DNA of 64,000 nucleotides from JALEFZ01 sp964564415 (GCA_964564415.1 CAZMAV010000012.1:1-64000), one strand, 5' to 3'; positions 35,100 through 44,184 are shown, counted from the stretch's first letter. A program made the numbers and translations. Notes: a model not told the origin generated them from the letters alone.

Positions 35100-35609
35100 G
35101 TGAATTCCCCACAAAGTACCCCGAATATAAAGGCCTTCTTCTTTCTGGCCTTTCTCCTCCTATTGTCTCATTCCTTTGCCCTGTCCCAGACCTCCCTTTC
35201 TTATTCAGAAATTAGAAAGGAAGTTCATACCAGGGTCAATGCCTATCGCAGCAGCATAAATCTTCCCTCTTTGAAGGCATCTGCCAACCTCAATCACCTG
35301 GCCCAACAGCATGCCCTAGACATGGCCCAGGGAAGGGTGACATTTTCTCACAAGGGCTTCGACAACCGTTTTAATAAAGCCAGTACGTATTTTGGGAAAG
35401 GCATATCCATGGCCGAAAATATCTATTACGCTACCTTTGACGCCGGACAAATTGCCCAAGGAGCCCTGCAGGGCTGGATCGATAGTCCCTCTCACCACAA
35501 AGCATTAAAAGGGAGCTTTAACCGGACAGGGGTAGGAGTTGCTAAAAGCAGGGAAGGGGCGTATTTTGTGGTTCAATTATACCTCAACGATCCTTCAGCA
35601 CAATTCTAA
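35100..35609 (+). CDS. Exported CAP/SCP-domain protein
   Basis: A 169-residue protein from a GTG start, with a signal peptide (KAFFFLAFLLLLSHSFALSQ) and one CAP domain. The domain shows RVNAYRSSINLPSLKASANLNHLAQQHALDMAQ, FSHKGFDNRF, the AENIYYATF segment and WIDSPSHHKALKGSF with the conserved His pair. Bacterial CAP proteins are extracytoplasmic, and their activity is poorly defined. It opens a plus-strand run of three genes. Confidence 0.9.
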   Translation: MNSPQSTPNIKAFFFLAFLLLLSHSFALSQTSLSYSEIRKEVHTRVNAYRSSINLPSLKASANLNHLAQQHALDMAQGRVTFSHKGFDNRFNKASTYFGKGISMAENIYYATFDAGQIAQGALQGWIDSPSHHKALKGSFNRTGVGVAKSREGAYFVVQLYLNDPSAQF

Positions 35610-35618
35610 TTCCTTCTC

Positions 35619-36338
35619 ATGACTTTGACTTTTGATGGCGAACAAATCCCCCTTTCACTGAGCAAATCAAGCAAAGGAAGGCTTCTGTACCGTTTTAAGC
35701 GCAATTCCACAACCCTTGAAATTCATACCCCCGACGGAAAACTGGATTCTCAAATTAGGGAGATTCTCCATCAGAACAAGAGTTGGATCATCAAGCAGTA
35801 TCGAAACCGCAAACTGGCCCAGGGCAAGCGGCAGGATTTTTTCCACAAACTCGAACAGGACAAAGTATTGTACCGAGGGGAGGATATTGAACTGAAATTC
35901 CTCAAAGGCAATAAAAGGTGGGTCAAGCTAGAGGAAAATTGCTTATGGATTTCGGTTTCTCCCAAGGACCGCCACCACAGCAAAGAGGCTATTCTTTTTG
36001 GAGCCTTAAAAGCCCTGGCCAAAAACCACCTTACCCAGAGAACCGAAAAGCTCGCCCTCCACACAAAGTCCCAATTTGAAATGATTCGGGTCAAGAATGT
36101 CAAAAGCAAGTGGGGTTCCTGCTCCAGCAAGCGCAACCTGAACTTCAACTGGCACCTGATCTTCCTTCCTGATGCCCTCATCGACTATATCATCGTCCAC
36201 GAACTCATGCACCTCCGCGAACTTAACCACAGCAAGGCCTTTTGGGCATGGGTAGGCCATTTTTATCCCGATTATAAGGCTGCAGAAGCCCAACTGCAAC
36301 ATTACGAGTGGCTTATAGGTATATTTGATGAAACTTAA
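35619..36338 (+). CDS. YgjP-like M48-type metallopeptidase (DUF45)
   Basis: A 239-residue SprT/YgjP-like zinc protease domain. The core reads KSKWGSCSSKRNLNFNWHL, followed by DYIIVHELMHLRELNHSKAFW, with HELMH the zinc motif and the downstream His the third ligand. The N-terminal 90 residues form the usual beta region. No signal peptide, so cytoplasmic. It follows the CAP gene by nine bases and is probably co-transcribed with it. Confidence 0.9.
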   Translation: MTLTFDGEQIPLSLSKSSKGRLLYRFKRNSTTLEIHTPDGKLDSQIREILHQNKSWIIKQYRNRKLAQGKRQDFFHKLEQDKVLYRGEDIELKFLKGNKRWVKLEENCLWISVSPKDRHHSKEAILFGALKALAKNHLTQRTEKLALHTKSQFEMIRVKNVKSKWGSCSSKRNLNFNWHLIFLPDALIDYIIVHELMHLRELNHSKAFWAWVGHFYPDYKAAEAQLQHYEWLIGIFDET

Positions 36339-36371
36339 GCAATTTTTCAACCCATCCTCCCAATATTCTGC

Positions 36372-37103
36372 ATGGCTTCAAAAGAAAATAAATTCATCGA
36401 CTTTCAAGACCTTATCCTGCATGAAGATAAAGACATTGTCCTGATCAATAAACCCAAAGGGGTGGCCAGCCTGGATGACAAGAGCAACCGAAACATCTTC
36501 CAATTGGCAAAAAAATACGATGAAGAACTCCGCCTCTGCCACCGGCTCGACAAAAATACCTCCGGGCTTCTCCTTCTCTGTCGGGGAGATGAAAATTATC
36601 GACATATTTCCATTCAATTTGAAAAAAGGAAAGTATCAAAGACCTATATTACCCTGGCCGAAGGCATTCACCAATTTGAACAGATGAAGGTCGATCTGCC
36701 GATCTACGTTTCTTCCAATAAAAAAGTCAGCATTTCACATGCCAATGGCAAGCCTTCCCAGACCCTCTTCGATACAGAAAAAGTTTTTAGGAATTATTCC
36801 CTCCTCAAATGCTACCCCATCAGTGGGCGCATGCATCAGATTCGAGTCCATCTTTCTGCCATTTCCTGTCCCATCGTGGGAGATCAACTCTACGGAGGAG
36901 AAGATATTTACCTCTCCAATCTCAAAAAAGGCTACAAATACAGCATGCGCAAGGAAGAAAGACCAGTGAATCAGGGCTACCTCCTCCACGCCAGAAAATT
37001 AGAGTTTACCCATCCCCAATCGGGCGAACGCCTGCATTTCCAGGCAGACTTCACTAAAAATTTTGAAACTACCCTCAAGATTCTGGAGAAATATAACTCC
37101 TGA
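36372..37103 (+). CDS. RluA-family pseudouridine synthase
   Basis: Isomerises uridine to pseudouridine in rRNA or tRNA. The 243 residues contain the INKPKGVAS strand, the catalytic motif LCHRLDKNTSGLLLL with its aspartate, the YPISGRMHQIRVHLS motif and the QLYGG closing loop. There is no S4 domain. Which RluA subgroup, and so which RNA position, cannot be read from the sequence. It ends the CAP, YgjP, RluA run. Confidence 0.93.
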   Translation: MASKENKFIDFQDLILHEDKDIVLINKPKGVASLDDKSNRNIFQLAKKYDEELRLCHRLDKNTSGLLLLCRGDENYRHISIQFEKRKVSKTYITLAEGIHQFEQMKVDLPIYVSSNKKVSISHANGKPSQTLFDTEKVFRNYSLLKCYPISGRMHQIRVHLSAISCPIVGDQLYGGEDIYLSNLKKGYKYSMRKEERPVNQGYLLHARKLEFTHPQSGERLHFQADFTKNFETTLKILEKYNS

Positions 37104-37129
37104 TCTTAAGGATTCTTCTTGGCACAGCG

Positions 37130-37693
37130 TTAAAGCCTGGATATCAGTTCATCCTTTTTGGACTCATATTCCAACAAGGTCAGTTTGCCATCGTTGTACC
37201 GCTCATAGAGCATGTCAATGGTCGCCATGATTTCATCTCGGAGGTTGAGCCAGTCCAATTCGGTATGAGAATAGCCTTCATAGGCTTTCTTAACCATTTT
37301 TTCTGCCAGAGGGTCCTTCCGTTTGAGGCTCTGCAAAATGCGCTGCAAAGTCTTGGCGACCTGTTCATTTTTGGTATCCAGGGGATGGGAAACAAACTGA
37401 TTCTGCTGGTTGGTGATGACGGTGAGCTTACCCTTATCCTGATCTACCTTTTGGATATCCTCCAGGGCAAAGGCACCATCGGGATAGTAGCACTTATCAG
37501 AGGTAAAAATAATGGTGTTGCTTCCGGTAAAGGTGCCGGAATAGAGGTGTAGAGCCACCACGTCATTGGGACTGGGAATGCGGGTATCTTTGGCGAGTAT
37601 GCGGCCTAATTTTACAGCGGGAAGCTTGGGAAACTTATAAAGGCCGTTTTTCTCATCCTGAGGAAATTTTTCTTTGATTATATCCGCGTACAT
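37130..37693 (-). CDS. Uncharacterised protein with SHOCT-like tail
   Basis: A 187-residue soluble protein. The middle (residues about 40-110) alternates short beta strands (NDVVALHLYSG, NTIIFTSDKCYY, GKLTVITNQQNQF), as in PH-like or DUF4429-type folds. The last 25 residues, YERYNDGKLTLLEYESKKDE, resemble a SHOCT oligomerisation helix. No enzyme motif. It is followed by nothing on the same strand and lies downstream of the degenerate P-loop gene, 53 bp away, probably as one transcript. Confidence 0.7.
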   Translation of the reverse strand: MYADIIKEKFPQDEKNGLYKFPKLPAVKLGRILAKDTRIPSPNDVVALHLYSGTFTGSNTIIFTSDKCYYPDGAFALEDIQKVDQDKGKLTVITNQQNQFVSHPLDTKNEQVAKTLQRILQSLKRKDPLAEKMVKKAYEGYSHTELDWLNLRDEIMATIDMLYERYNDGKLTLLEYESKKDELISRL

Positions 37694-37746
37694 GGGGTCT
37701 TTTTATTTTCATTTTGTGGAAGCAAATAAAGTGAAATTTGCCATGT

Positions 37747-38520
37747 TCAGGAAAAAAGTCGCTGCCAAAGCTTTCCCCAAAAGCTTTTTTCCTCATCCGG
37801 AGACAGGGGTTGCAGTTCTCCGTCATACTCCCTGATCCAAAGTTCTACCTGTTTTTTAGCCCCTGGCAAATCTTCCTCTCTCATATCGGCCAGGTGCTTC
37901 CCTACGAATTCGAGCAGTCCGTAGGTATCCTTATGGGCAAAAATAGGAGAGGCAATGGAATTCCAGTCTTCAAGATTGGGCTGTAGGCGGACCAGTTCTT
38001 CTCTCAGTCTTTTGTAACCAATGGGTGGAAGTTTGTAGATTTCCGGCTGAAACTGCCCCTGATCGCTAAAGCTGTCCATGTCCTTAATATCCATCTCCAA
38101 AGGATGGGTACTCACACAAATCAAGGAGAGGCGGGGAGCCAGAAAAAAGTCATTTAACTGGGTAAAAAATTCGGGTGGGTAGTGTTCATTGTCGAGGATA
38201 CAGTCGAAGTGATTGAGAAAAAGGAAGAGCTGCCCCCCATGCATTTTGAGGGCTTCTATCCATTCTCCCATGTCTTGTACCGGCTCAGGAAGCCCCAGAC
38301 TTTCGCTGATAGCCTTAAAAAAGCCTTTGTAATCTTCTTTGTAGACCTCCATATCGACCAGAAGGGTGACGATACCATCCGGATTAGCGGCTTGGATATC
38401 TTGCAAAAGGCGGGTAGCCCCTTCGTAGTCTGTCCCCACGAGGTTGAGGACAGCACCGGCCTTGAGGCGGGAAAGGATTCGTTCGGTAAATACAGGGCGG
38501 AAAAAATCGCTGTTGGCCAT
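37747..38520 (-). CDS. AAA/STAND-like protein with degenerate P-loop
   Basis: From the ATG at 38520 the protein is 257 residues. The layout matches a small AAA/STAND ATPase: LKAGAVLNLVGTDYEGATRLLQ where Walker A would be (Gly-Lys-Thr absent), a strand IVTLLVDMEVY, then LFLFLNHFDCIL at the Walker B position (Asn replaces the first Asp), and LSLICVSTHPLE as the sensor strand. The fold looks kept while nucleotide binding is probably lost. A longer frame upstream reads poorly and runs into the aconitase leader. Function unknown. Confidence 0.65.
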   Translation of the reverse strand: MANSDFFRPVFTERILSRLKAGAVLNLVGTDYEGATRLLQDIQAANPDGIVTLLVDMEVYKEDYKGFFKAISESLGLPEPVQDMGEWIEALKMHGGQLFLFLNHFDCILDNEHYPPEFFTQLNDFFLAPRLSLICVSTHPLEMDIKDMDSFSDQGQFQPEIYKLPPIGYKRLREELVRLQPNLEDWNSIASPIFAHKDTYGLLEFVGKHLADMREEDLPGAKKQVELWIREYDGELQPLSPDEEKSFWGKLWQRLFS

Positions 38521-38870
38521 GTTGCAAATCAGGTTCTTCGGGTGAATACAATATGATAATGAAAGTTTATCGCAAATAGAGGGATGCAAAGATTTGAGGT
38601 AATCTCTACAACCTAACCTTAAAGAACCTTAAAAAGGTTTTGAGAGGCCCTAATAAACCCCAATGGGCACGATGGGCCGTGGTAAAGCTCTTCGTAAGCA
38701 GGCTACTTACAGCCGGCGAAGATTCGCGGAAAATTCGCTTTTATTGGGCTTAGGTTGTAAGTTTACAATATCCGTTCATCCACATATGTGATGCATTGCA
38801 TCTTAGCCTAACATAGGCGAAATTCGTGGTTCTAGTCCTAATTAATCAACAGAAGAAATACGATTATCCC
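38521..38870 (+). promoter_or_regulatory. Structured leader of the aconitase gene
   Basis: This 350-bp interval holds a probable promoter and then a highly structured stretch. TACAACCTAA (38607-38616) pairs perfectly with TTAGGTTGTA (38750-38759), enclosing hairpins AACCTT/AAGGTT (38625-38639), CACG/CGTG (38668-38681), CTTCG/CGAAG (38690-38721) and the CCCAAT/ATTGGG stem (38659-38664 with 38743-38748). TTGTAA/TTACAA (38755-38768) would compete with the 3' arm of the long stem. CACATATGTG (38781-38790), GATGCA-T-TGCATC (38790-38802) and GCCTA-ACA-TAGGC (38806-38818) follow in a row before the start codon. No known riboswitch motif was recognised. Confidence 0.6.
38566..38596 (+). promoter_or_regulatory. 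Candidate promoter of the aconitase transcript
   Basis: TTTA (38566-38569), 19 bases, then AAGATTTG (38589-38596) is one mismatch per element from the Bacteroidota pattern TTTG-N19-TAnnTTTG. Transcription would begin near 38600, a few bases before the 5' arm of the long leader stem. Confidence 0.4.
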
Positions 38871-41132
38871 ATGGTATTTGACTTGGATATGATCAAGAAG
38901 GTGTATGCCGGGCTTCCTGCAAAAATAGAAGCTGCACGCACCGTCCTGGGTCACCCCATGACCCTATCCGAAAAGATTCTATACTCCCACCTATATCCGG
39001 AAGTAAAACTTCAGACCTTCCAAAGAGGAAAAGACTATGTAGATTTTGCTCCCGACCGGGTAGCTATGCAGGACGCTACTGCTCAGATGGCCCTCCTACA
39101 GTTTATGATGGCTGGGAAGGACAATGTAGCTGTTCCTTCTACCGTCCACTGCGACCACCTTATTCAGGCTGAGGTCGGAGCTGAGGAAGACCTGCAAACT
39201 GCCATCGATACCAACAAGGAGGTCTATGATTTTTTGGCCTCTGTCTCCAATAAATATGGCCTAGGCTTCTGGAAGCCGGGTGCCGGTATCATACACCAGG
39301 TGGTGCTTGAAAACTATGCCTTCCCCGGAGGCATGATGATAGGTACCGACTCTCACACCCCAAATGCCGGAGGCCTCGGCATGATTGCCATTGGGGTGGG
39401 TGGAGCCGATGCCGTTGACGTCATGGCTGGTATGCCTTGGGAGCTCAAGATGCCCAAATTCATCGGCGTCAAACTCACCGGAAAGATGTCCGGCTGGACC
39501 TCTCCAAAAGATGTCATCCTCAGGGTGGCAGGTATCCTTACCGTAAAGGGAGGAACCGGAGCCATTGTAGAGTACTTTGGACCAGGTGCTTCTTCTTTTT
39601 CCGCTACCGGCAAAGGAACCATCTGCAACATGGGAGCCGAAATTGGAGCAACAACCTCCATCTTCGGATATGACGAGTCTACCGCTCGCTACCTCCGAGC
39701 TACCGAAAGGGCTGAAGTCGCCGAACTCGCCAATGGTGTAAAGGAACACCTCACGGGAGACCCCGAGGCCTACGCCAATCCCGAACAATACTTCGATCAG
39801 GTCATCGAAATAGACCTCAATACCCTTGAGCCACATATCAATGGCCCTTATTCCCCCGACCGCGCATGGCCTCTTTCTGAGTTTGCCGAGGCCGTCGCCA
39901 AAGAGGGCTTTCCTCCACAGCTGGAAGTGGGACTGATCGGTTCCTGTACCAATTCTTCCTACGAAGACCTGGACCGTGCCGCTTCTCTGGCCAAACAAGC
40001 CGTAGACAAAAAGCTCAAGATAAAGTCTGAATTTACCGTTACCCCCGGTTCAGAGCAGGTGCGCTTCACCGTCGAGAGAGATGGACAGCTCAGCGCCTTC
40101 GAAAAGATCGGAGGTGTCATCCTGGCCAACGCCTGTGGACCCTGTATCGGACAGTGGGCCAGGCACATGGATGATCCCGACCGCAAAAACTCTATCATTA
40201 CCTCCTTCAACAGGAACTTTGCCAAGCGGAATGACGGAAACGCCAATACCCACTCCTTTGTGGCTTCCCCCGAAATCGTGACCGCCATGGCCATTGCCGG
40301 AGACCTGACTTTCAACCCCCTCAAGGACAAACTGATCAATGAGGATGGACAGGAAGTCATGCTGGATCCTCCCTTCGGGGAAGAATTACCCGGCAAGGGA
40401 TTTGAGGTAGAAGACGCCGGGTTCATCAATCCCGCAGAAAATGGAAAGGAGATCGAAGTCAAAGTCGATCCCAATTCAGAGCGCCTTCAGCTGCTGACTC
40501 CCTTTGATCCCTGGGATGGCGAGGATGTGAGCGACCTCAAGCTTCTTATAAAAGCTTACGGCAAATGTACCACTGACCATATCTCTATGGCCGGTCCCTG
40601 GCTGAGATACAGAGGCCACCTCGACAACATTTCCAATAACCTCATGCTCGGTGCCATCAATGCCTTTACCAAGACTCCAGGCACCAAAAACGCCCTCAAC
40701 GGAGAGTACAATGAGTCTCCCAAAGTCGCAAGGGCCTACCGCGAAGCCGGTGTTTCCTCCATCATCATAGGAGATGAAAACTACGGCGAAGGCTCCTCTC
40801 GTGAGCATGCCGCCATGGAACCCAGACATATGGGTGTCCGGGCTGTGATTGTCAAGTCCTTTGCCCGTATTCATGAAACCAACCTGAAAAAGCAGGGGGT
40901 ATTTGGCCTTACCTTCGCCAATCCCGATGACTACGACTTGATCCAGGAAGATGACACCTTTACCATCCACGCCTCGGGCATGGCTCCAGGCAAACAGATC
41001 AAGGTTACTGTTCATCACAAGGCTGGAAGCGAAGACAGCTTCATGACCAATCATACCTATAACGAAGCGCAGATCGAGTGGCTGAGAAAGGGTTCTGCCC
41101 TCAACAAAATCCGATCCGAGCAAGGACTCTAA
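38871..41132 (+). CDS. acnA: Aconitate hydratase
   Basis: Interconverts citrate and isocitrate in the TCA cycle using a [4Fe-4S] cluster. The ATG at 38871 gives a 754-residue protein beginning MVFDLDMIKKVY; an in-frame GTG at 38826 would add 15 unlikely residues. The cluster cysteines are at 359 (GSCTNSS), 422 and 425 (ACGPCIG), almost the same numbers as in mitochondrial-type aconitase, whose length and domain order it shares. The swivelling C-terminal domain carries GEGSSREHAAMEPR. The gene has an elaborate leader and a strong terminator. Confidence 0.97.
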   Translation: MVFDLDMIKKVYAGLPAKIEAARTVLGHPMTLSEKILYSHLYPEVKLQTFQRGKDYVDFAPDRVAMQDATAQMALLQFMMAGKDNVAVPSTVHCDHLIQAEVGAEEDLQTAIDTNKEVYDFLASVSNKYGLGFWKPGAGIIHQVVLENYAFPGGMMIGTDSHTPNAGGLGMIAIGVGGADAVDVMAGMPWELKMPKFIGVKLTGKMSGWTSPKDVILRVAGILTVKGGTGAIVEYFGPGASSFSATGKGTICNMGAEIGATTSIFGYDESTARYLRATERAEVAELANGVKEHLTGDPEAYANPEQYFDQVIEIDLNTLEPHINGPYSPDRAWPLSEFAEAVAKEGFPPQLEVGLIGSCTNSSYEDLDRAASLAKQAVDKKLKIKSEFTVTPGSEQVRFTVERDGQLSAFEKIGGVILANACGPCIGQWARHMDDPDRKNSIITSFNRNFAKRNDGNANTHSFVASPEIVTAMAIAGDLTFNPLKDKLINEDGQEVMLDPPFGEELPGKGFEVEDAGFINPAENGKEIEVKVDPNSERLQLLTPFDPWDGEDVSDLKLLIKAYGKCTTDHISMAGPWLRYRGHLDNISNNLMLGAINAFTKTPGTKNALNGEYNESPKVARAYREAGVSSIIIGDENYGEGSSREHAAMEPRHMGVRAVIVKSFARIHETNLKKQGVFGLTFANPDDYDLIQEDDTFTIHASGMAPGKQIKVTVHHKAGSEDSFMTNHTYNEAQIEWLRKGSALNKIRSEQGL

Positions 41133-41157
41133 GTCCAATATGATGGCTTCAAGCAGG

Positions 41158-41190
41158 GTAGGAATTCTTCGGGATTCCTACTCTTTTTTT
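41158..41190. terminator. Terminator between aconitase and queA
   Basis: GTAGGAAT (41158-41165) pairs with ATTCCTAC (41174-41181), followed on the plus strand by CTC and seven T. The T-run touches the 3' end of the convergent queA. Confidence 0.8.
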
Positions 41191-42424
41191 AGGGCAATAA
41201 GAGGGAGCTGTCTCCATAGCTCAAAAAGCGATAATCCTTATCCAGGGCTTCCTCGTAGATTTTTTTCCAATTATTTCCCACCAAAGCAGCCACCAGGAGC
41301 ATCAGGGTGGTCTCAGGCATGTGGAAGTTGGTAATGAGGCCCTTGCAGAGACGAAACTTATAGCCGGGAAGGATATAGATGCGGGTGCTTCCTACCCATC
41401 GATTCCGACCTTCTTTTTCCATTAGGGCAATCAGGGCTTCTAAAGCAGCCTCCAGAGAAAAGGGAGGGGCCACATAGGCCTCATAAGACCCCAGGTCAAA
41501 AGGCTCCCGGCAAGTGATTATTTCTTTCTCCAATACCTTGACTCCCAGGATATAAATCGATTCCAGAAGGCGCATGGCCGTAGTTCCTACCGGAATAATC
41601 CGACGCTCGGAGTCAAGTGTTCTTTTAAGGACTTCCAACTCCACCACCATCTGCTCCTCATGCATGTCGTGGTCCACTACCCTTTCCTCCTTGACAGGGA
41701 GAAAAGTCCCCGCCCCTACATGAAGGGTTACCTCCATGTGTGGAATGCCTGCTTTTGCCAGGCTATCAAATACGCTTTCTGTAAAATGTAGTCCCGCTGT
41801 AGGAGCGGCTACAGCACCTTCCTCCCTGGCATAAACAGTCTGGTAGGTCCTGAGGTCCTTTTCGCTAGCCTCCCGATTGAGGTAGGGGGGAAGGGGAAGT
41901 TTGCCGATAGCCTCCAGGATTTGGCTGAAACTCACCCCTGCATCCCAGCTAAAATCGACTTCGTTGTCCTCCTTGTCTGCCCAGCCGGCATTGAGTTGGA
42001 AGGATTGCCCGTCGATCTCCAAAGGCATTTTCAAAACCTCCTCGTCTTTCCAACGTTTTTTGTTACCGACGATGCAATGCCATCTCACCTTTGCGTCCCT
42101 TTGTAGGGCCAACTGAATTTCTAAAGGCTCAGAAGGGGAAAGGAGTAAAATCTCAATAAGGGCTCCTGACTCCCTCCTGAAGTACAACCTTGCCTTGACT
42201 ACCCGGGTATTGTTGAAGACCAAGAAGGCATCAGGAGGTAGAATTTCCGGCAATTGATAAAAATGTCGATGAGAGATCTCCCCTTCTTTGTAGCACAATA
42301 GTTTGGCCTGGTCCCTTTGCTCAAGGGGAAACTTTGCGATACGCTCCTGGGGAAGTTCGTAGTGATAATTGCTCAGGCGCAACTGAGAAAACTCGGAGGG
42401 CAGAGATGAAGAGTCAGAGGCCAT
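41189..42424 (-). CDS. queA: S-adenosylmethionine:tRNA ribosyltransferase-isomerase
   Basis: Builds epoxyqueuosine in tRNA by transferring the ribosyl part of SAM. The 411-residue product shows the family markers LPQERIAKFPLEQRDQAKLL, FLVFNNTRVVKARL, the GAVAAPTAGLHFTE motif, HVGAGTFLPVK and TNFHMPETTLMLLVAA. The middle carries a normal beta insertion. It is divergent from rsfS. Together with the YhhQ-type transporter it indicates that queuosine is made or salvaged here. Confidence 0.96.
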   Translation of the reverse strand: MASDSSSLPSEFSQLRLSNYHYELPQERIAKFPLEQRDQAKLLCYKEGEISHRHFYQLPEILPPDAFLVFNNTRVVKARLYFRRESGALIEILLLSPSEPLEIQLALQRDAKVRWHCIVGNKKRWKDEEVLKMPLEIDGQSFQLNAGWADKEDNEVDFSWDAGVSFSQILEAIGKLPLPPYLNREASEKDLRTYQTVYAREEGAVAAPTAGLHFTESVFDSLAKAGIPHMEVTLHVGAGTFLPVKEERVVDHDMHEEQMVVELEVLKRTLDSERRIIPVGTTAMRLLESIYILGVKVLEKEIITCREPFDLGSYEAYVAPPFSLEAALEALIALMEKEGRNRWVGSTRIYILPGYKFRLCKGLITNFHMPETTLMLLVAALVGNNWKKIYEEALDKDYRFLSYGDSSLLLP

Positions 42425-42556
42425 TTATTTGGAATAAAGAATGTGTTATATTTGAATTATTAAACAAAGATAAAGCAGGAAGTTATTATTTATGAAAGAT
42501 TTTAACTTCAAAGATCGCTAGGCAAATACTTATTTTTTCACAATTAAAAGCACTGA

Positions 42557-42925
42557 ATGACTAAAATCGCGGTAGATGCAAAATCTCTGACAGACCTGGC
42601 CCTCAAAGGCTTGCAAAAGCTGAAAGGTCAGAAAATCGTAAGGATGAATCTCAAAGACGTAGAAGGGGCCATTACCGATTATTTTGTGATTTGTACAGGT
42701 ACTTCTGACCGACATGTATCCTCCCTGGCCGAGTCTGTCCTGGACACCATCAAGAAAGAAGGCTCCGAAAAGCCCATCAGCAAGGAAGGGCTCAATTCAG
42801 GTGAGTGGGTACTCCTCGACTACGTCAATGTCGTCGTTCATATTTTCCAGCAAGAAACCAGAGATTTTTACCGATTAGAATTCCTTTGGGGAGATGCGGA
42901 GATGGAAGTAATCGATGTAGCCTGA
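42557..42925 (+). CDS. rsfS: Ribosome silencing factor
   Basis: A 122-residue RsfS/Iojap protein that binds ribosomal protein uL14 and blocks subunit joining under starvation. Family segments are VRMNLKDVEGAITDYFVICTGTS, HVSSLAESVLDTIKKEG, EWVLLDYVNVVVHIFQQE and RDFYRLEFLWGDAE. It is followed 38 bp later by the M28 peptidase gene, possibly in one transcript. Confidence 0.95.
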   Translation: MTKIAVDAKSLTDLALKGLQKLKGQKIVRMNLKDVEGAITDYFVICTGTSDRHVSSLAESVLDTIKKEGSEKPISKEGLNSGEWVLLDYVNVVVHIFQQETRDFYRLEFLWGDAEMEVIDVA

Positions 42926-42963
42926 TTCACAACAGCAAATTTTATCCTAATATCCAGTCATAC

Positions 42964-44184
42964 ATGAACGCTAATCACATATTTTTTCTTTGCTGCTTTT
43001 CCATTAAGCTATTGTTTGCTCAATCCCTGGATTCTCTCCACCAAATTCGCGTGGATGTGGTCTACCTGGCCTCCGATTACCTGGAAGGCAGAGAAACGGG
43101 GAAAATGGGTGAGCAATTGGCAGCCAACTACATTGCCAACCGATTTGAAGAAATGGGATTGGAACCCATGGGCGAAGATGGATGGTTTCAGCCCTTCGAC
43201 TTCATCTTCAACACCAATCCCCACGCAGGACCCAATGAAGGAGAAGCCCGCAAAGGGAAGAATGTCCTGGCTTTTCTCAACAATGGAGCCGACCATACCA
43301 TCGTCATTGGGGCCCACTACGACCACCTCGGTTACGGAGCCTTTGGCTCGCGCTCACCCGGAGATTCTGCTATTCACAATGGCGCTGACGACAATGCCAG
43401 TGGAGTAGCTGCTATCCTGAGAATCGCCGAACTCCTGGTGGAATCCGAAGCTAAGAGTAACAATTACCTCTTCATGGCCTTTTCAGGCGAAGAGTTGGGC
43501 CTGTATGGTTCCAAAGCTTTTGTCAAAGAACCCACCCTGGCCCTGGGAGAGATCAATTACATGCTCAACTTTGACATGGTAGGCCGACTCAATCAAGAAC
43601 AAACCCTCGTCATCAACGGAGTAGGTACTTCGCCCTCATGGATGGACTACATTCCCAAGGCCAACATGGAGGGCCTGAATATCAAGACTACCGAGTCCGG
43701 CATCGGCCCTTCGGACCACGCCTCCTTTTACCTAAAGGAAATCCCTGTAGTTCACTTTTTTACAGGTCAGCATCAGGATTATCACAAACCCGAAGATGAC
43801 AGCCACCTCGTCAACTTTGAGGGAATTGAGCTAATCTCTACCTATGTCCTTAAGCTAATAGAAGACCTGGATCAGGAGGGCAGATTGACCTACCAGAAGA
43901 CTAAGCAGGAGGAGAAAAAAGTTTCCCGTTTTAAGGTAAGCCTGGGTGTCATGCCCGATTATACCTCGGATATCGAAGGAATGCGCATCGACGCTGTCCT
44001 GGATGACCGCCCCGCTCAAAAAGCAGGTCTTAAGGATGGCGACGTGATCATCGGACTTGGAGACATGGAGGTAACCGACATTTATACCTACATGGAAGCC
44101 CTCTCTAAGTTTGAGTCCGGAGAAAAGGCAAAGGTCAAGGTCAAAAGAGGAGAAGAAATCCTGGAGACAGAGGTGGAATTCTAA
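42964..44184 (+). CDS. Exported M28-family peptidase with PDZ domain
   Basis: A signal peptide (NHIFFLCCFSIKLLFAQ) precedes a zinc aminopeptidase domain: VIGAHYDHLG and NGADDNASGVAAIL bring the first metal ligands, FSGEELGLYGSK the Glu-Glu pair, NFDMVGR and PVVHFFTGQHQDYHKPEDD the remaining ligands. Residues about 320-406 form a PDZ domain (SLGVMPDYTSDIEGMRIDAV, AGLKDGDVIIGLG). The enzyme probably removes N-terminal residues from peptides in the periplasm. It ends at a strong terminator. Confidence 0.93.
   Translation: MNANHIFFLCCFSIKLLFAQSLDSLHQIRVDVVYLASDYLEGRETGKMGEQLAANYIANRFEEMGLEPMGEDGWFQPFDFIFNTNPHAGPNEGEARKGKNVLAFLNNGADHTIVIGAHYDHLGYGAFGSRSPGDSAIHNGADDNASGVAAILRIAELLVESEAKSNNYLFMAFSGEELGLYGSKAFVKEPTLALGEINYMLNFDMVGRLNQEQTLVINGVGTSPSWMDYIPKANMEGLNIKTTESGIGPSDHASFYLKEIPVVHFFTGQHQDYHKPEDDSHLVNFEGIELISTYVLKLIEDLDQEGRLTYQKTKQEEKKVSRFKVSLGVMPDYTSDIEGMRIDAVLDDRPAQKAGLKDGDVIIGLGDMEVTDIYTYMEALSKFESGEKAKVKVKRGEEILETEVEF

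Noticed and set aside
38607..38759. Possible tRNA, tmRNA, SRP RNA or RNase P RNA upstream of aconitase
   Set aside because: There is no T-loop motif, no CCA-ended acceptor, no GGAAGGAAGCAG SRP loop and no conserved RNase P core. The element is also too short for RNase P or tmRNA.
39261..41138. Long antisense frames (245, 171 and 220 codons) opposite aconitase
   Set aside because: Aconitase is certain on the other strand, and long antisense frames are common in high-GC-third-position genes. No protein features are visible.
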